Positions 53,251 through 61,352 of a stretch of DNA of 64,000 nucleotides are shown here, in pieces. Under the pieces are notes generated by a model that saw only the letters and a program-made list of their open reading frames with translations, was not told the origin of the DNA and did not search any database. The stretch is from positions 310,001-374,000 of the forward strand of contig NZ_CP114599.1 of the NCBI RefSeq assembly GCF_027286305.1, in the 5' to 3' direction. The DNA comes from Phenylobacterium sp. NIBR 498073. GTDB taxonomy: Bacteria > Pseudomonadota > Alphaproteobacteria > Caulobacterales > Caulobacteraceae. The translations under genes and the position numbers were made by a program. Every line of letters starts with the position of its first letter. Within the stretch, counting starts at the first letter, position 1.

Positions 53251-53649
53251 CTAGCGTGAGACCTTTTCAAATGAGACGGCGATCCGGCCGACGCTCCCCG
53301 ACGACCTCAACACTCGCGCCTTCTCGTTGTAGCGAATGACTAGGCTGGTCGGAGAGGTCCATCGCATTTCCGCCCATGGACCACCCCAAGGGGCCTCAGC
53401 GGCAGCGCCATGGTCATCGTCGGCGATGAACGCGCTCCCCGGCCCAGACGGCTGCTCCCCTCGCGTCGCCACAGAAATCTGCGTCGAGAAGCCCGTCGTG
53501 GCGCCGCAATCACGCTGAAACAGCGTGGCGCGGGCCGCTCCTCCTGGAGCGGCGACCTCGGAAACGACTTGGTTGCTGCAAGCATCCACGCCGCATCCCG
53601 ATAGCAACAATCCGAAAAGCAGGACGGAAGCGATCGACAGCTTGGCCAT
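53251..53649 (-). CDS. Hypothetical lipoprotein
   Basis: 132 residues with a clear lipoprotein signal: SIASVLLFGLLLSGCGVDAC has a lipobox LSGC with the lipidated cysteine at about residue 19. The mature part begins with a second cysteine pair region (DACSNQ, FQRDCGATTG), then beta-rich segments (TQISVAT, EMRWTSPTSLVIRYN). The pattern resembles small envelope proteins of the DUF5412/inhibitor type, but I do not recognise it firmly. It is flanked by short gaps and convergent with the TetR gene. Confidence 0.7.
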   Translation of the reverse strand: MAKLSIASVLLFGLLLSGCGVDACSNQVVSEVAAPGGAARATLFQRDCGATTGFSTQISVATRGEQPSGPGSAFIADDDHGAAAEAPWGGPWAEMRWTSPTSLVIRYNEKARVLRSSGSVGRIAVSFEKVSR

Positions 53650-53778
53650 GCTTCAGCCTAGCGTGCGAACGTCCGGAAGCCACCCCTCGACGACGTTTGA
53701 GACGTCTGCTCTCGGGCGCGGCGCCCTATGTCCGTTGTCGGGACTGAAGCCTACGACTGGAATCGACCCCTGGCCGAC

Positions 53779-54474
53779 CTAGCAGCGGAAGAAGCGATAC
53801 GCGGCCTCGTCATCGAACGCGCCGACCTCGGCCCAAGCCGGCAGGAACTTGACGGGCCAAGGGAGCGCCTTCGCACAAGCAAGGCATAGCTGCTGATAGT
53901 CAGCCCAGAACCGCACGAAGCCATCGAAGCCGCGCCATCCGCTTTGTTCGGCCACGGGCGTCGATTCCACATAGGCGATGAGCTTCTCCATCCAGGCTGC
54001 ACCACGCCTTGCGGCGACGAAATTCGCGTAGTGGTCTTCTGGCGCCTTCACCTCGAACATCAACAGCCGAGGCCTTGCCGCGCCAACAGCGTCGGCCCAG
54101 ACAGCCAGGTAGTCCGATATTTCGGCCTCCGATCGAGCGTTGGCGAACATGAACCGGACGCTGTTCTGGAACGCCGATCCTTCCAAGATCAGAACGCCGG
54201 CTTCGGTCTGGATGAAGTTTCGGAAAGCATGGATGCAGAGGTCCGAAAAATCGGGCTCCTTGGCTTTCTTTCGGAGTGTTGCCGGCAAGACCGGATGGTC
54301 CCTTGATTCCTCCAGCCACCAGCGCGACGGCAATCCGTCGATCGAGCAACGAGCGTTCAAGCGCTCGGCCGCCGAGGTTTTCCCCGAGCCTGGAAGGCCT
54401 TCGATGAGCCAAAGTTGCGGATCGGCGGTCACCATCGCCGTCGCATACTGGCGACCGAGACGTCCGGTTTCCAC
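53779..54474 (-). CDS. P-loop nucleotide-binding protein, kinase-like
   Basis: 231-residue protein with a Walker A motif IEGLPGSGKTSAAERLN at about residue 24-36 and an acidic-hydrophobic strand AGVLILEGSAFQNSV at about residue 92-105 that could supply Walker B. The aromatic-rich remainder (WWLEESRDHPVL, FVRFWADYQQLC) resembles single-domain kinases that phosphorylate small molecules. The start at 54474 is a GTG without a strong ribosome-binding site; an ATG at 54435 (MVTADPQ) is an equally possible start. The base composition is lower in GC than most neighbours, which may indicate transfer. Function unknown. Confidence 0.65.
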   Translation of the reverse strand: METGRLGRQYATAMVTADPQLWLIEGLPGSGKTSAAERLNARCSIDGLPSRWWLEESRDHPVLPATLRKKAKEPDFSDLCIHAFRNFIQTEAGVLILEGSAFQNSVRFMFANARSEAEISDYLAVWADAVGAARPRLLMFEVKAPEDHYANFVAARRGAAWMEKLIAYVESTPVAEQSGWRGFDGFVRFWADYQQLCLACAKALPWPVKFLPAWAEVGAFDDEAAYRFFRC

Positions 54475-54643
54475 CCCATCTCAGACTCTCGCGGTGTCCG
54501 CTTCTTGACGCCGGGCCGAGCCGCCTCGGCGCGCCTCCTGGGGTGCTCGTATAGGGTTTAGTCCTGATTGACGCTCCCGTTGGTTGCGAGCTACGCCGGA
54601 ACGACTCAGTCGTCGCGTAACCCTCTTGCATTGGGAGAGTGAC

Positions 54644-55717
54644 ATGATCGGCTCGCGCATCGGCCTCGTCGCCGCGCTGGTTGCGGGATCGGGCTTGGCT
54701 TTTGTCGGCCAGGCCCTCCGCGCCCAGGCCGCTGAATATGTGGCGGACGTCGTCATCAGCACCGACAGCATCCGCTGCGGATACTTCGCGAACAATCAGC
54801 AGTGCTTCGGTTTCACGCGCTTTGTCGGCGGTGATTGGAACATCGCCGCCGGCGACACCCTGAAGATGAGCGTGGAATTCGAGGATCGCTTTTACGTGCC
54901 GGGCTCAAGCGAAGGCAATTTCGTGAGCGTGCTTGCTGTTGACGCCACGTCCGTCCTGGGCGGCGGAGGACCGGGCGACAACCACTACCAGGGCCAGCTC
55001 ACGATGGGCGGCTATGCCGGGCCGCCCAATCCGTTGGCGGGAACCTATGAGTTTACGTCCATGGACGCCTTCGGGGCCGGCGGCGGCTTTTGCTGCGGCT
55101 ATGGCGTGCCGAACGGCGGCTATTCGCTCACCGGCATGGATGCTTCGGTCCTGGCCTTGAGCGACGGCCTCCGGCCGCTGGTCGGCATCGCCGCGGGCTA
55201 CTCGGTGGTGCTGCCGGCGACGCCGGCGACGATCGACAATCTGCAGGGCGGTTCGCCGGACGCGCCGGTCATCCTGCCGCCCGGAGGGGTGGGAAAGATC
55301 ACCGGAAACATCGCCGGGCCCTATTCCGCCGAGTCGTTCTACGGCTTCACCTGGGGCGGCGGAACGTTCGAGACGATTGCGACGATCGTCGGCGCCGATG
55401 CCGGGGCGTCGTTCACGTTCAAGCTGATCAACAGATCGGGGGAGGTGCTCTACAAGCCTGTCCTCATCGAAGACAACCAGTTCAGCGCGACGATCAGGGA
55501 GTCCTTCCTGCCCGAGGGCGTCTACCGCATTGGCCTGACGACGACGGGCCTCAAGGATCCGAGCTTTGCGATCGACTTCCGGACCCCGGTCAACTTCTGG
55601 CCGGCCTCGGCGGTGCCGGAGCCGGCGACCTGGGCGATGCTGATCACCGGCTTTGGCCTGGTCGGCGCGGCGCTGCGTCAACAGCGACTGCGCGTCGCCT
55701 ACGCGCCGAGGCGATGA
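54644..55717 (+). CDS. PEP-CTERM sorting-domain protein
   Basis: Secreted protein of 357 residues. The signal peptide (IGSRIGLVAALVAGSGLAF to AQAAE) is followed by a beta-rich body with Gly-rich loops, and the chain ends with VPEPATWAMLITGFGLVGAA then basic residues: the PEP-CTERM signal (PEP motif, hydrophobic helix, basic tail) recognised by an exosortase that would anchor or release it at the envelope. No exosortase gene is in the window. The ATG at 54644 has GGGAGAG upstream. Two cysteines close together (GGGFCCGYG) are unusual in this type. The gene is convergent with the sulfatase gene. Confidence 0.85.
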   Translation: MIGSRIGLVAALVAGSGLAFVGQALRAQAAEYVADVVISTDSIRCGYFANNQQCFGFTRFVGGDWNIAAGDTLKMSVEFEDRFYVPGSSEGNFVSVLAVDATSVLGGGGPGDNHYQGQLTMGGYAGPPNPLAGTYEFTSMDAFGAGGGFCCGYGVPNGGYSLTGMDASVLALSDGLRPLVGIAAGYSVVLPATPATIDNLQGGSPDAPVILPPGGVGKITGNIAGPYSAESFYGFTWGGGTFETIATIVGADAGASFTFKLINRSGEVLYKPVLIEDNQFSATIRESFLPEGVYRIGLTTTGLKDPSFAIDFRTPVNFWPASAVPEPATWAMLITGFGLVGAALRQQRLRVAYAPRR

Positions 55718-55756
55718 ACCGCGCGACGATTACGTGACCCTGCGGGCGCCGCAGCA

Positions 55757-55790
55757 GATCGCCGCCTGGGCCGAGGGCCAGGCGGCGATC
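55757..55790. terminator. Stem-loop between PEP-CTERM and sulfatase genes
   Basis: Perfect 13-base arms (55757-55769 and 55778-55790) with an 8-base loop, 40 bases after the PEP-CTERM stop. It has no clear T-run, so it is a weak or Rho-assisted terminator. Confidence 0.5.
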
Positions 55791-55800
55791 TTGGGGGGCG

Positions 55801-55830
55801 GTCGCCGGAAGCCGGCCGGCTTCCGGCGAC
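55801..55830. terminator. Perfect 30-base palindrome before the sulfatase stop
   Basis: Two 15-base arms meet with no spacer (55801-55815, 55816-55830), 6 bases from the sulfatase stop at 55837. As RNA it folds into a hairpin; as DNA it could also be a protein site. With the stem at 55757 it closes both convergent genes. Confidence 0.5.
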
Positions 55831-55836
55831 GCTGGC

Positions 55837-57336
55837 TCAGGAACCGCCGGTCGCGCCGAACTGCAGCGTGTCCATGACCTTCTCGAGGTTGAAGCTTCCG
55901 GCCCGCTGGGCCGGCGGGAACTCCTTCAGGGTTTCGAGATACTCGCCGATGATGTCCTGGCACGGCACCAGGATGAACGCGCGGTCGAGATACCAGTCCC
56001 AGTAGGTGTTCGAGGTGATGTCGGCGAACTCGTAGGGGTCGGTGCGCAGGTTGTAGAGCTTGGGAATGCGGCCGGTGACGAACGGCCGGCCCCAGATTTC
56101 CAGGGTGCCCTCGACCTTCTGCTCCATGAACACGACTTTCCAGTTGTCCATGCGCAGCCCGGCCACTTCGCCTTCGTCGGTGAAATAGATGAAACCCTTG
56201 CGCGGGCTCTTCTCGCCCTTGGTCAGGTGGCCGACCAGGCTGTCGCCGTCGAGGTGGGACTTGAACGTCTTGCCGCCCAGGGTGGCGCCCTTCTTGAGGT
56301 CCTCCTTGATCGAGCCGGCGCCCGCCATCTCGGCGAAGGTCGGCAGCCAATCGAGGTGCGAGACGATGTCGTTCGAGACCGAGCCCGCGGGGATCTTGCC
56401 GGGCCAGCGCACCATGGCCGGCACCCGGTAGGCGCCTTCCCAGCTGGTGTTCTTTTCCGACCGGAACGGCGTCGTGCCCGCATCCGGCCACGAGTTGCAG
56501 TGCGGGCCGTTGTCGGTCGAGTACATGACGAAGGTGTCGTCGGCGATTCCGAGTTCGTCCACGAGGTCGAGCAGCACGCCGATCGCCTTGTCGTGGTCGA
56601 TCATCACGTCATGGTATTCGCTCTGCCAGCGTCCGGCCTGCCCGCGGCTCGAGGGCTTGGGGTGGGTGCGGAAGTGCATGTGGGTGGTGTTGAACCAGAC
56701 GAAGAACGGCACGCCGGCCTTCACCTGCGCGCGAATGAAGGCGACCGCCTTTTCGGTCACTTCGTCGTCGATCGTCTCCATGCGCTTCTTGGTCAGCGGG
56801 CCGGTGTCCTCGATCGACTGGCCGCCCTTGCCGTCGGCCTTGCAGTGCAGCACGCCGCGCGGGCCGAAGCGCTTGCGGAAGTTGGGGAATTCCTTGGGGT
56901 CCGGATAGTCGGGGTTCTCCGGCTCTTCCTCGGCGTTCAGGTGGTAGAGGTTGCCGAAGAACTCGTCGAAGCCATGCATCGTCGGCAACTGCTCGTCGCG
57001 GTCGCCGAGGTGGTTCTTGCCGAACTGGCCGGTGGCGTAGCCCTGGGTCTTGAGCACGGTGGCGATGGTCGGGATCGAGTCCTTCATCCCCTCCTTGGCG
57101 CCGGGCATGCCGACCTTGGTGAGGCCGGTGCGAAGCCCGCCCTGGCCGGTGATGAAGCTGGCGCGGCCGGCCGTGCAGCTCTGCTCGGCGTAGTAGTCGG
57201 TGAACACCATGCCTTCATTGGCGACGCGGTCGATGTTGGGCGTTCGGTAGCCCATCATGCCCTTGGTGAAGCAACTGAGGTTCGACTGACCGATATCGTC
57301 GCCCCACATGACCAGAATGTTGGGTTTTTTCGCCAC
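55837..57336 (-). CDS. Sulfatase (arylsulfatase family)
   Basis: 499-residue sulfatase/alkaline phosphatase-fold enzyme. Metal ligands are seen in ILVMWGDDIGQSN (Asp at about residues 13-14); the formylglycine motif is SCTAGRAS with the modified cysteine at about residue 54 (CxAxR, matching CxPxR/CxAxR), and TDNGPH provides the late Asp/Asn. GTG at 57336 has GAGGAG seven bases upstream and begins the mature-type MAKKPNIL, so the enzyme is probably cytoplasmic; a start further up is not supported. It needs an activating sulfatase-modifying enzyme, not found here. The substrate is probably a sulfate ester of an organic compound. Confidence 0.9.
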   Translation of the reverse strand: MAKKPNILVMWGDDIGQSNLSCFTKGMMGYRTPNIDRVANEGMVFTDYYAEQSCTAGRASFITGQGGLRTGLTKVGMPGAKEGMKDSIPTIATVLKTQGYATGQFGKNHLGDRDEQLPTMHGFDEFFGNLYHLNAEEEPENPDYPDPKEFPNFRKRFGPRGVLHCKADGKGGQSIEDTGPLTKKRMETIDDEVTEKAVAFIRAQVKAGVPFFVWFNTTHMHFRTHPKPSSRGQAGRWQSEYHDVMIDHDKAIGVLLDLVDELGIADDTFVMYSTDNGPHCNSWPDAGTTPFRSEKNTSWEGAYRVPAMVRWPGKIPAGSVSNDIVSHLDWLPTFAEMAGAGSIKEDLKKGATLGGKTFKSHLDGDSLVGHLTKGEKSPRKGFIYFTDEGEVAGLRMDNWKVVFMEQKVEGTLEIWGRPFVTGRIPKLYNLRTDPYEFADITSNTYWDWYLDRAFILVPCQDIIGEYLETLKEFPPAQRAGSFNLEKVMDTLQFGATGGS

Positions 57337-57452
57337 GGCAATTCTCCTCGCCCGCAAGACCAGGGCGGGATTTTCGCGTCCGGCGCGGCGGGCCGACATC
57401 GGGCTTTACCCGCGTCCTGCGAGGCGAATGTCTGGAGGGCGCGCGGCTGGGC

Positions 57453-58100
57453 TCAGGCCGTCGCCGGCGCCAGGTCGAGGCGGGCGGCGGCGAGGGCCAG
57501 CAGCGCCATGGCGGCGGCGGCGATCCAGAGGGCCCCGGGGCCGAGCCGTTGGAAGGCCAGGGCGCCGAGGGCGGCGCCGGCGACGAGGCCCAGCCACAGC
57601 AGCAGGTGCGGCGCCCAGCCGAAGCGATCGCCGCCCATCAGCGCCGCAGTGATCGCCTTGCCGAGCTTGACCAGGGCGCCGGTCATGTAGGTCAGGCCGA
57701 AGCGGACCTCGCCGTCCTGGGCGAAGACGGTGTTCTCCGCCCCCATGGCGAAGGCGAGGACCAGGATGGCGGCCGGCAGGGGCGCAAGCGCGGCGAGCGT
57801 GGCGGCCAGCGCCAGGACGAGGCTGACGAAGGCCAGCACCGCCGGCCCGCGCCGGGCCCCGGCCTTGCGGCCGAGGAAGGCTCCGGTCGAGACCCCGGCC
57901 ACGAAGGCGGCGATCAGGGCGAACGCCAGGCCTGCATAGCCCGCGCCCTCGGCCAGGCCCACCGCCAGGCGGGTGGAGTTGCCGCTCATGAAGGAGACGA
58001 AGAAGCCGCCGGTCAGCAGGAAGCCGACGGCGTCCACGTAGCCGGCCACGGCCGAAAGGCCGCTGGCCAGCAGTCGAACCCGGCTGCTCAGACGAATCAG
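57453..58100 (-). CDS. DUF1275 (YoaK-like) membrane protein
   Basis: About 215-residue inner-membrane protein with six hydrophobic helices, of the DUF1275/YoaK family (transport or unknown). The family signature GYVDAVGFLLTGGFFVSFMSGNSTR is intact. The first ATG/GTG in frame is a GTG at 58049, which would cut helix 1; the codons before it read LLASGLSAVAGYVDA, matching the family's first helix. An in-frame TAA at 58115-58117 limits the start, leaving a CTG at 58100 with GGAGGGGG upstream as the best candidate. It lies 23 bases from the grpE stop on the same strand. Confidence 0.78.
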   Translation of the reverse strand: MIRLSSRVRLLASGLSAVAGYVDAVGFLLTGGFFVSFMSGNSTRLAVGLAEGAGYAGLAFALIAAFVAGVSTGAFLGRKAGARRGPAVLAFVSLVLALAATLAALAPLPAAILVLAFAMGAENTVFAQDGEVRFGLTYMTGALVKLGKAITAALMGGDRFGWAPHLLLWLGLVAGAALGALAFQRLGPGALWIAAAAMALLALAAARLDLAPATA

Positions 58101-58123
58101 TTCGCCCCCTCCCGCTTAGCCAG

Positions 58124-58735
58124 TCAGGCCTTGGTGTCGACCGAGCCGCCGGCCTCGCCGTCGCCCACGGCGTAGGGATTGGCGGACGGGGCCGGCTCGG
58201 CGGCGGGCGGCAGGTCGGCGCCCGAACCCTTGGCGGCGACCACGACCATGGCCGGGCGGATCAGCCGGCCGAGCAGCTCGTAGCCCGGCTGCAGCACTTG
58301 GATGACGCCGCCGGCGGCGACGTCGGGGGCGGGCTGCTCCATCATCGCCTGATGCTGGTGCGGGTCGAACTTCTCGCCCTTCGGCGGGTCGATCTTCTTC
58401 AGGCCGTTGTTCTCGAAGGCGCTCAACAGCGACTTCTGGGTCATCTCCATGCCGACCACGAAGTTCTTGACCGCCGGGTCGTCGACCGGCGCGGCCAGGG
58501 CGCGGTCGAGGGTGTCGGCGACGGTCAGCAGGTCGCGGCCGAACTTCTGGATCGCGAAGGCGCGGGCGTCGTTGGCCTCGCGCTCGGCCCGGCGCTTGGA
58601 ATTCTCCGCGTCGGCGGCGACGCGCAGCATCTGGTCCTTCAGGGCCTGAACCTCGGCCTTCAGGGCGATGATCTCGTCGACGGCGGCGTCGGCGACGTCG
58701 TTGAATTCTTCGGCCGGCGTTTGATCGTCGGACAT
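58124..58735 (-). CDS. grpE: Nucleotide exchange factor GrpE
   Basis: GrpE of 203 residues, which releases ADP from DnaK. A long N-terminal helix (EIIALKAEVQALKDQMLRVAADAE) is followed by the conserved NSKRRAEREANDARAFAIQKFGRDLL and the C-terminal beta domain with GEKFDPHQHQAMM and GGVIQVLQPGYELLGRLIRPAMVVV. Length and layout fit the family. It lies downstream of hrcA by 11 bases, so it is in a heat-shock operon; hrcA is the expected repressor. Confidence 0.97.
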   Translation of the reverse strand: MSDDQTPAEEFNDVADAAVDEIIALKAEVQALKDQMLRVAADAENSKRRAEREANDARAFAIQKFGRDLLTVADTLDRALAAPVDDPAVKNFVVGMEMTQKSLLSAFENNGLKKIDPPKGEKFDPHQHQAMMEQPAPDVAAGGVIQVLQPGYELLGRLIRPAMVVVAAKGSGADLPPAAEPAPSANPYAVGDGEAGGSVDTKA

Positions 58736-58746
58736 CTTGTATTCCT

Positions 58747-59814
58747 CTAAGCGTTCGTCACCTGGGACAGCACGCGGGCGGTATAGTCCACCAGCGGGAT
58801 GACCCGGGCATAGTTTAGACGGGCGGGACCGATCACGCCGATCGCGCCCAGCACCTTTTGCCGGCCCGTCATATAGGGCGCGGCGATGACGGCGGAACCC
58901 GAAAGGGAAAAGAGTCGCGTTTCGGCGCCGATGTAGATGCGCACGCCCTGGGCGTCCCGCACGTCGTCGAGCAAACCGATCAGCTGCTCCTTTTGTTCGA
59001 GGTCGTCGAACAGCATGCGCACGCGTTCGAGGTCGTCGAGGGTCTCGCGGTCGCCCAGCAGGTTGGCGCGGCCGCGGACGATCAGGGCGCGGTCGGCGCC
59101 GTCGCCGCCGCTCCAGGCGGCCATGCCGTCCTCGACCAGCCGGGCGGCGGCCTCGTTGAGCTGACGGCGGGCGGCCTCCAGCTCGCGGCGGATCTCCAGC
59201 CCCGCCTCGCCCAGGGTGCGGCCGCGCAGTCGGGCGTTCATGAAGTTCGAGGCCTCCTGCAGCGAGGAGGGGGTGACGCCGGCGGCCAGCCGCATCAGCC
59301 GGTTCTCGACCACGCCGTCCTCGAACACCATCACCGCCAGGGCCTGGTCGGCGGAGAGGGCGACGAACTCGACGTGTTTGACGCCGGCGTCCCGCACTGG
59401 GGTGACGACGATGCCGGCCCCGCCGGCGAGGCCCGAGAGGATGGCCGAGGCCTCGTTCAAGGCCTCCTCGAAGTTGCGGCCCTTGGCCGAGAGCCGGGCC
59501 TCGATGTTGCGGCGGTCCTCCTCGGCGACGTCGCCGACCTCGAGCAGGCCGTCGACGAACAGCCGCAGGCCGGCATGGGTCGGCACCCGGCCGGCGCTGA
59601 CATGCGGCGCGCCGAGCAGGCCGAGCTGGGTCAGGTCCTGCATGGTGTTGCGGATCGAGGCCGGCGACAGGTGCACGCCGCCCTTGGAGAGGGTGCGCGA
59701 GCCGACCGGCTCGCCGGTCTCCAGGTAGCTCTCCACGACGCGGCGGAAGATCTCGCGGGCGCGCTCGTCGAGTTCGCCGAGCGAAGGCCCGGAGGAAAGC
59801 AGCGGGTTGGTCAC
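58747..59814 (-). CDS. hrcA: Heat-inducible transcription repressor HrcA
   Basis: HrcA of about 355 residues, which represses groESL and related operons by binding CIRCE. The winged-helix N-terminus shows [31 protein letters not shown] and [18 protein letters not shown]; the inserted dimerisation and GroEL-sensing domains follow. The start is uncertain: GTG codons at 59814 and 59817 begin the conserved region, while an ATG at 59898 would add a poorly conserved tail. I searched the upstream spacer for a CIRCE element and did not find one. It is divergent from rph and followed by grpE. Confidence 0.94.
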   Translation of the reverse strand: MTNPLLSSGPSLGELDERAREIFRRVVESYLETGEPVGSRTLSKGGVHLSPASIRNTMQDLTQLGLLGAPHVSAGRVPTHAGLRLFVDGLLEVGDVAEEDRRNIEARLSAKGRNFEEALNEASAILSGLAGGAGIVVTPVRDAGVKHVEFVALSADQALAVMVFEDGVVENRLMRLAAGVTPSSLQEASNFMNARLRGRTLGEAGLEIRRELEAARRQLNEAAARLVEDGMAAWSGGDGADRALIVRGRANLLGDRETLDDLERVRMLFDDLEQKEQLIGLLDDVRDAQGVRIYIGAETRLFSLSGSAVIAAPYMTGRQKVLGAIGVIGPARLNYARVIPLVDYTARVLSQVTNA

Positions 59815-59927
59815 CACGGGCGGCGGTGCTCGGTCTGGGCCATGGACGGAACCTCTTTCATCTAGGATAAGCCGCCGGACGCAAGACGCCAGACCCATCC
59901 GTTTTTCCAATAGCCCGCAGGACCGCC

Positions 59928-60644
59928 ATGCGCCCCTCCGACCGCACCCCCGACATGCTTCGCACCGTGACCCTGGAGACCGGGGTCAACCGTTATGCCG
60001 AGGGCTCGTGCCTGGTCAGCTTCGGCCACACCAAGGTGCTGGTCACCGCCAGCGTCGAGGAGCGAGTGCCCGGCTTCATGCGCGGCCGCGGCGTCGGCTG
60101 GGTGACGGCCGAGTACGGCATGCTGCCGCGCGCGACCCATACCCGCGGTCGCCGCGAGGCCTCGGAGGGCAAGCAGTCGGGCCGCACCCAGGAAATCCAG
60201 CGGCTGATCGGCCGCTCGATGCGCGCGGTTGTCGATCCGGCGGCGCTGGGCGAGCGGCAGATCTCGATCGATTGCGACGTGATCCAGGCCGACGGCGGCA
60301 CCCGCACGGCGGCGATCACGGGCGCCTGGGTGGCCCTGCGGATGGCCACGCAGTACCTGCTGGACGAGGGCGTGATCGCCAAGGACCCGATCGTCGACCA
60401 GGTCGCGGCGGTGTCGTGCGGCGTCTACAACAACACCCCGGTGCTGGACCTGGAATACGAAGAGGACTCCAACGCCGAGGCCGACGCGAACTTCGTGCTG
60501 ACCGGCAAGGGCGACATCGTCGAGATCCAGGCGACCGGCGAGAAGCGCGGCTTCACCCAGGACGAGTTCGAGCAGCTGTTCAACCTGGCCCGCAAGGGCA
60601 TCGGCGAGCTGTGCGAGGCCCAGCGCGCGGCGACCGGGAAGTAG
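59928..60644 (+). CDS. rph: Ribonuclease PH
   Basis: RNase PH of 238 residues, a phosphorolytic 3'-5' exonuclease that trims tRNA precursors. [20 protein letters not shown] is the family start; [17 protein letters not shown] and the arginine-rich [19 protein letters not shown] region hold phosphate-binding residues, and [21 protein letters not shown] the catalytic Asp. The ATG at 59928 has GGACC upstream and is the natural start. It is divergent from hrcA, the usual neighbour pair. Confidence 0.97.
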   Translation: MRPSDRTPDMLRTVTLETGVNRYAEGSCLVSFGHTKVLVTASVEERVPGFMRGRGVGWVTAEYGMLPRATHTRGRREASEGKQSGRTQEIQRLIGRSMRAVVDPAALGERQISIDCDVIQADGGTRTAAITGAWVALRMATQYLLDEGVIAKDPIVDQVAAVSCGVYNNTPVLDLEYEEDSNAEADANFVLTGKGDIVEIQATGEKRGFTQDEFEQLFNLARKGIGELCEAQRAATGK

Positions 60645-60656
60645 CCGCATTTCATC

Positions 60657-60792
60657 GTGTCATCCCGATTTGCGAAGCAAGACCGGGATCCATGAACACC
60701 GGATGGGGCGGGTGCGCCTCAGCCGAGCTTCATCCTGCATCATTCGCGCGAATGGGTCCCGGACAAGCGCTGCGCGCTTTCCGGGATGACAC
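60657..60792. repeat. Intergenic repeat with 11-base inverted ends
   Basis: The ends are GTGTCATCCCG (60657-60667) and its reverse complement (60782-60792), enclosing about 114 bases with an internal inverted pair (ACCGGGATCCATG against GAATGGGTCCCGG-type). This form, with TCATCCCGG at both ends, is common between genes in alphaproteobacteria, so it is probably one of many copies in the genome. It sits 12 bases after rph. Confidence 0.75.
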
Positions 60793-60814
60793 TTGAGTGC
60801 GCCCCAAAACGAAA

Positions 60815-60845
60815 AACCCCGCCCCGGGGAGGACGGGGCGGGGTT
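60815..60845 (-). terminator. Rho-independent terminator for the small protein gene
   Basis: 11-base GC-rich arms (60815-60825, 60835-60845) with a 9-base loop. On the minus strand the stem is followed by TTTTTCGTTTT. It lies 47 bases after the small protein stop (60893). Confidence 0.8.
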
Positions 60846-60892
60846 CTCGTATCTAGACGGGCGGCTGGGGGAGGAGGGGCGCCGCGACGCGT

Positions 60893-61000
60893 CTAGAGGC
60901 CGTTCAGCAGATAGCGGAACGACGATGCCGGCATGCGCGCAAGTTCGCGGGCGAAGGGGCCCAGCATCCAGTCGATGACGCGTTCGATAGCGTTAGCCAT
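60893..61000 (-). CDS. Small protein of 35 residues
   Basis: 35-residue open frame: it begins with an amphipathic helix (MANAIERVIDWMLGPFAREL) and ends with RMPASSFRYLLNGL. Supporting evidence: AAGGAG six bases before the ATG at 61000 (an ATG at 61006 would touch the site), a sigma-70-like promoter at 61042-61070, and a strong terminator (60815-60845) with a T-run. The composition is not that of a random GC-rich frame: hydrophobic residues are spaced to make a helix. I do not recognise it. Small membrane-associated or regulatory proteins often look like this; function unknown. The next 352 bases, to 61352, hold the promoter and otherwise nothing I can support. Confidence 0.6.
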   Translation of the reverse strand: MANAIERVIDWMLGPFARELARMPASSFRYLLNGL

Positions 61001-61041
61001 GCCCATCTCCTTTGTGTGCGGCGCAGCAAATTGTTGCAATG

Positions 61042-61070
61042 CAAATAGGGAGGTCTTGGCGGCTATGCAA
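61042..61070 (-). promoter_or_regulatory. Sigma-70-like promoter for the small protein
   Basis: On the minus strand: TTGCAT (61065-61070), a 17-base spacer, and TATTTG (61042-61047), about 40 bases before the ATG at 61000. The match is fair in an AT-rich patch of a GC-rich genome. Confidence 0.45.
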
Positions 61071-61352
61071 TGGGTGCGGGGTGGTTTTTTGCATACCCAA
61101 GCCAAAATGAGGGCATGTTCGACCGTTGGGGGCGGAAATGTCGCACCTGTTCCAGGCGGGCTCGGCGGCAATGGCGCCGCTCGTGAGAATTTCCGCGCGG
61201 GCAAACGCGGCCTTCTGGCCGGGGAGCAGGGGCGGGGTGGACGTCGACATGTCGGCCGACTGCCGTCGCTCAGCTGCCGGCGCGAGGACGGTTCGGGATC
61301 GCACAGCGACGGCTATGCGGCAGGCGCCACCTGTCGCGGCGAGCGCGGGTAG

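Noticed and set aside
59815..59927. CIRCE element between hrcA and rph
   Set aside because: No TTAGCACTC-N9-GAGTGCTAA or close variant is seen; hrcA control by CIRCE is more likely at other operons.
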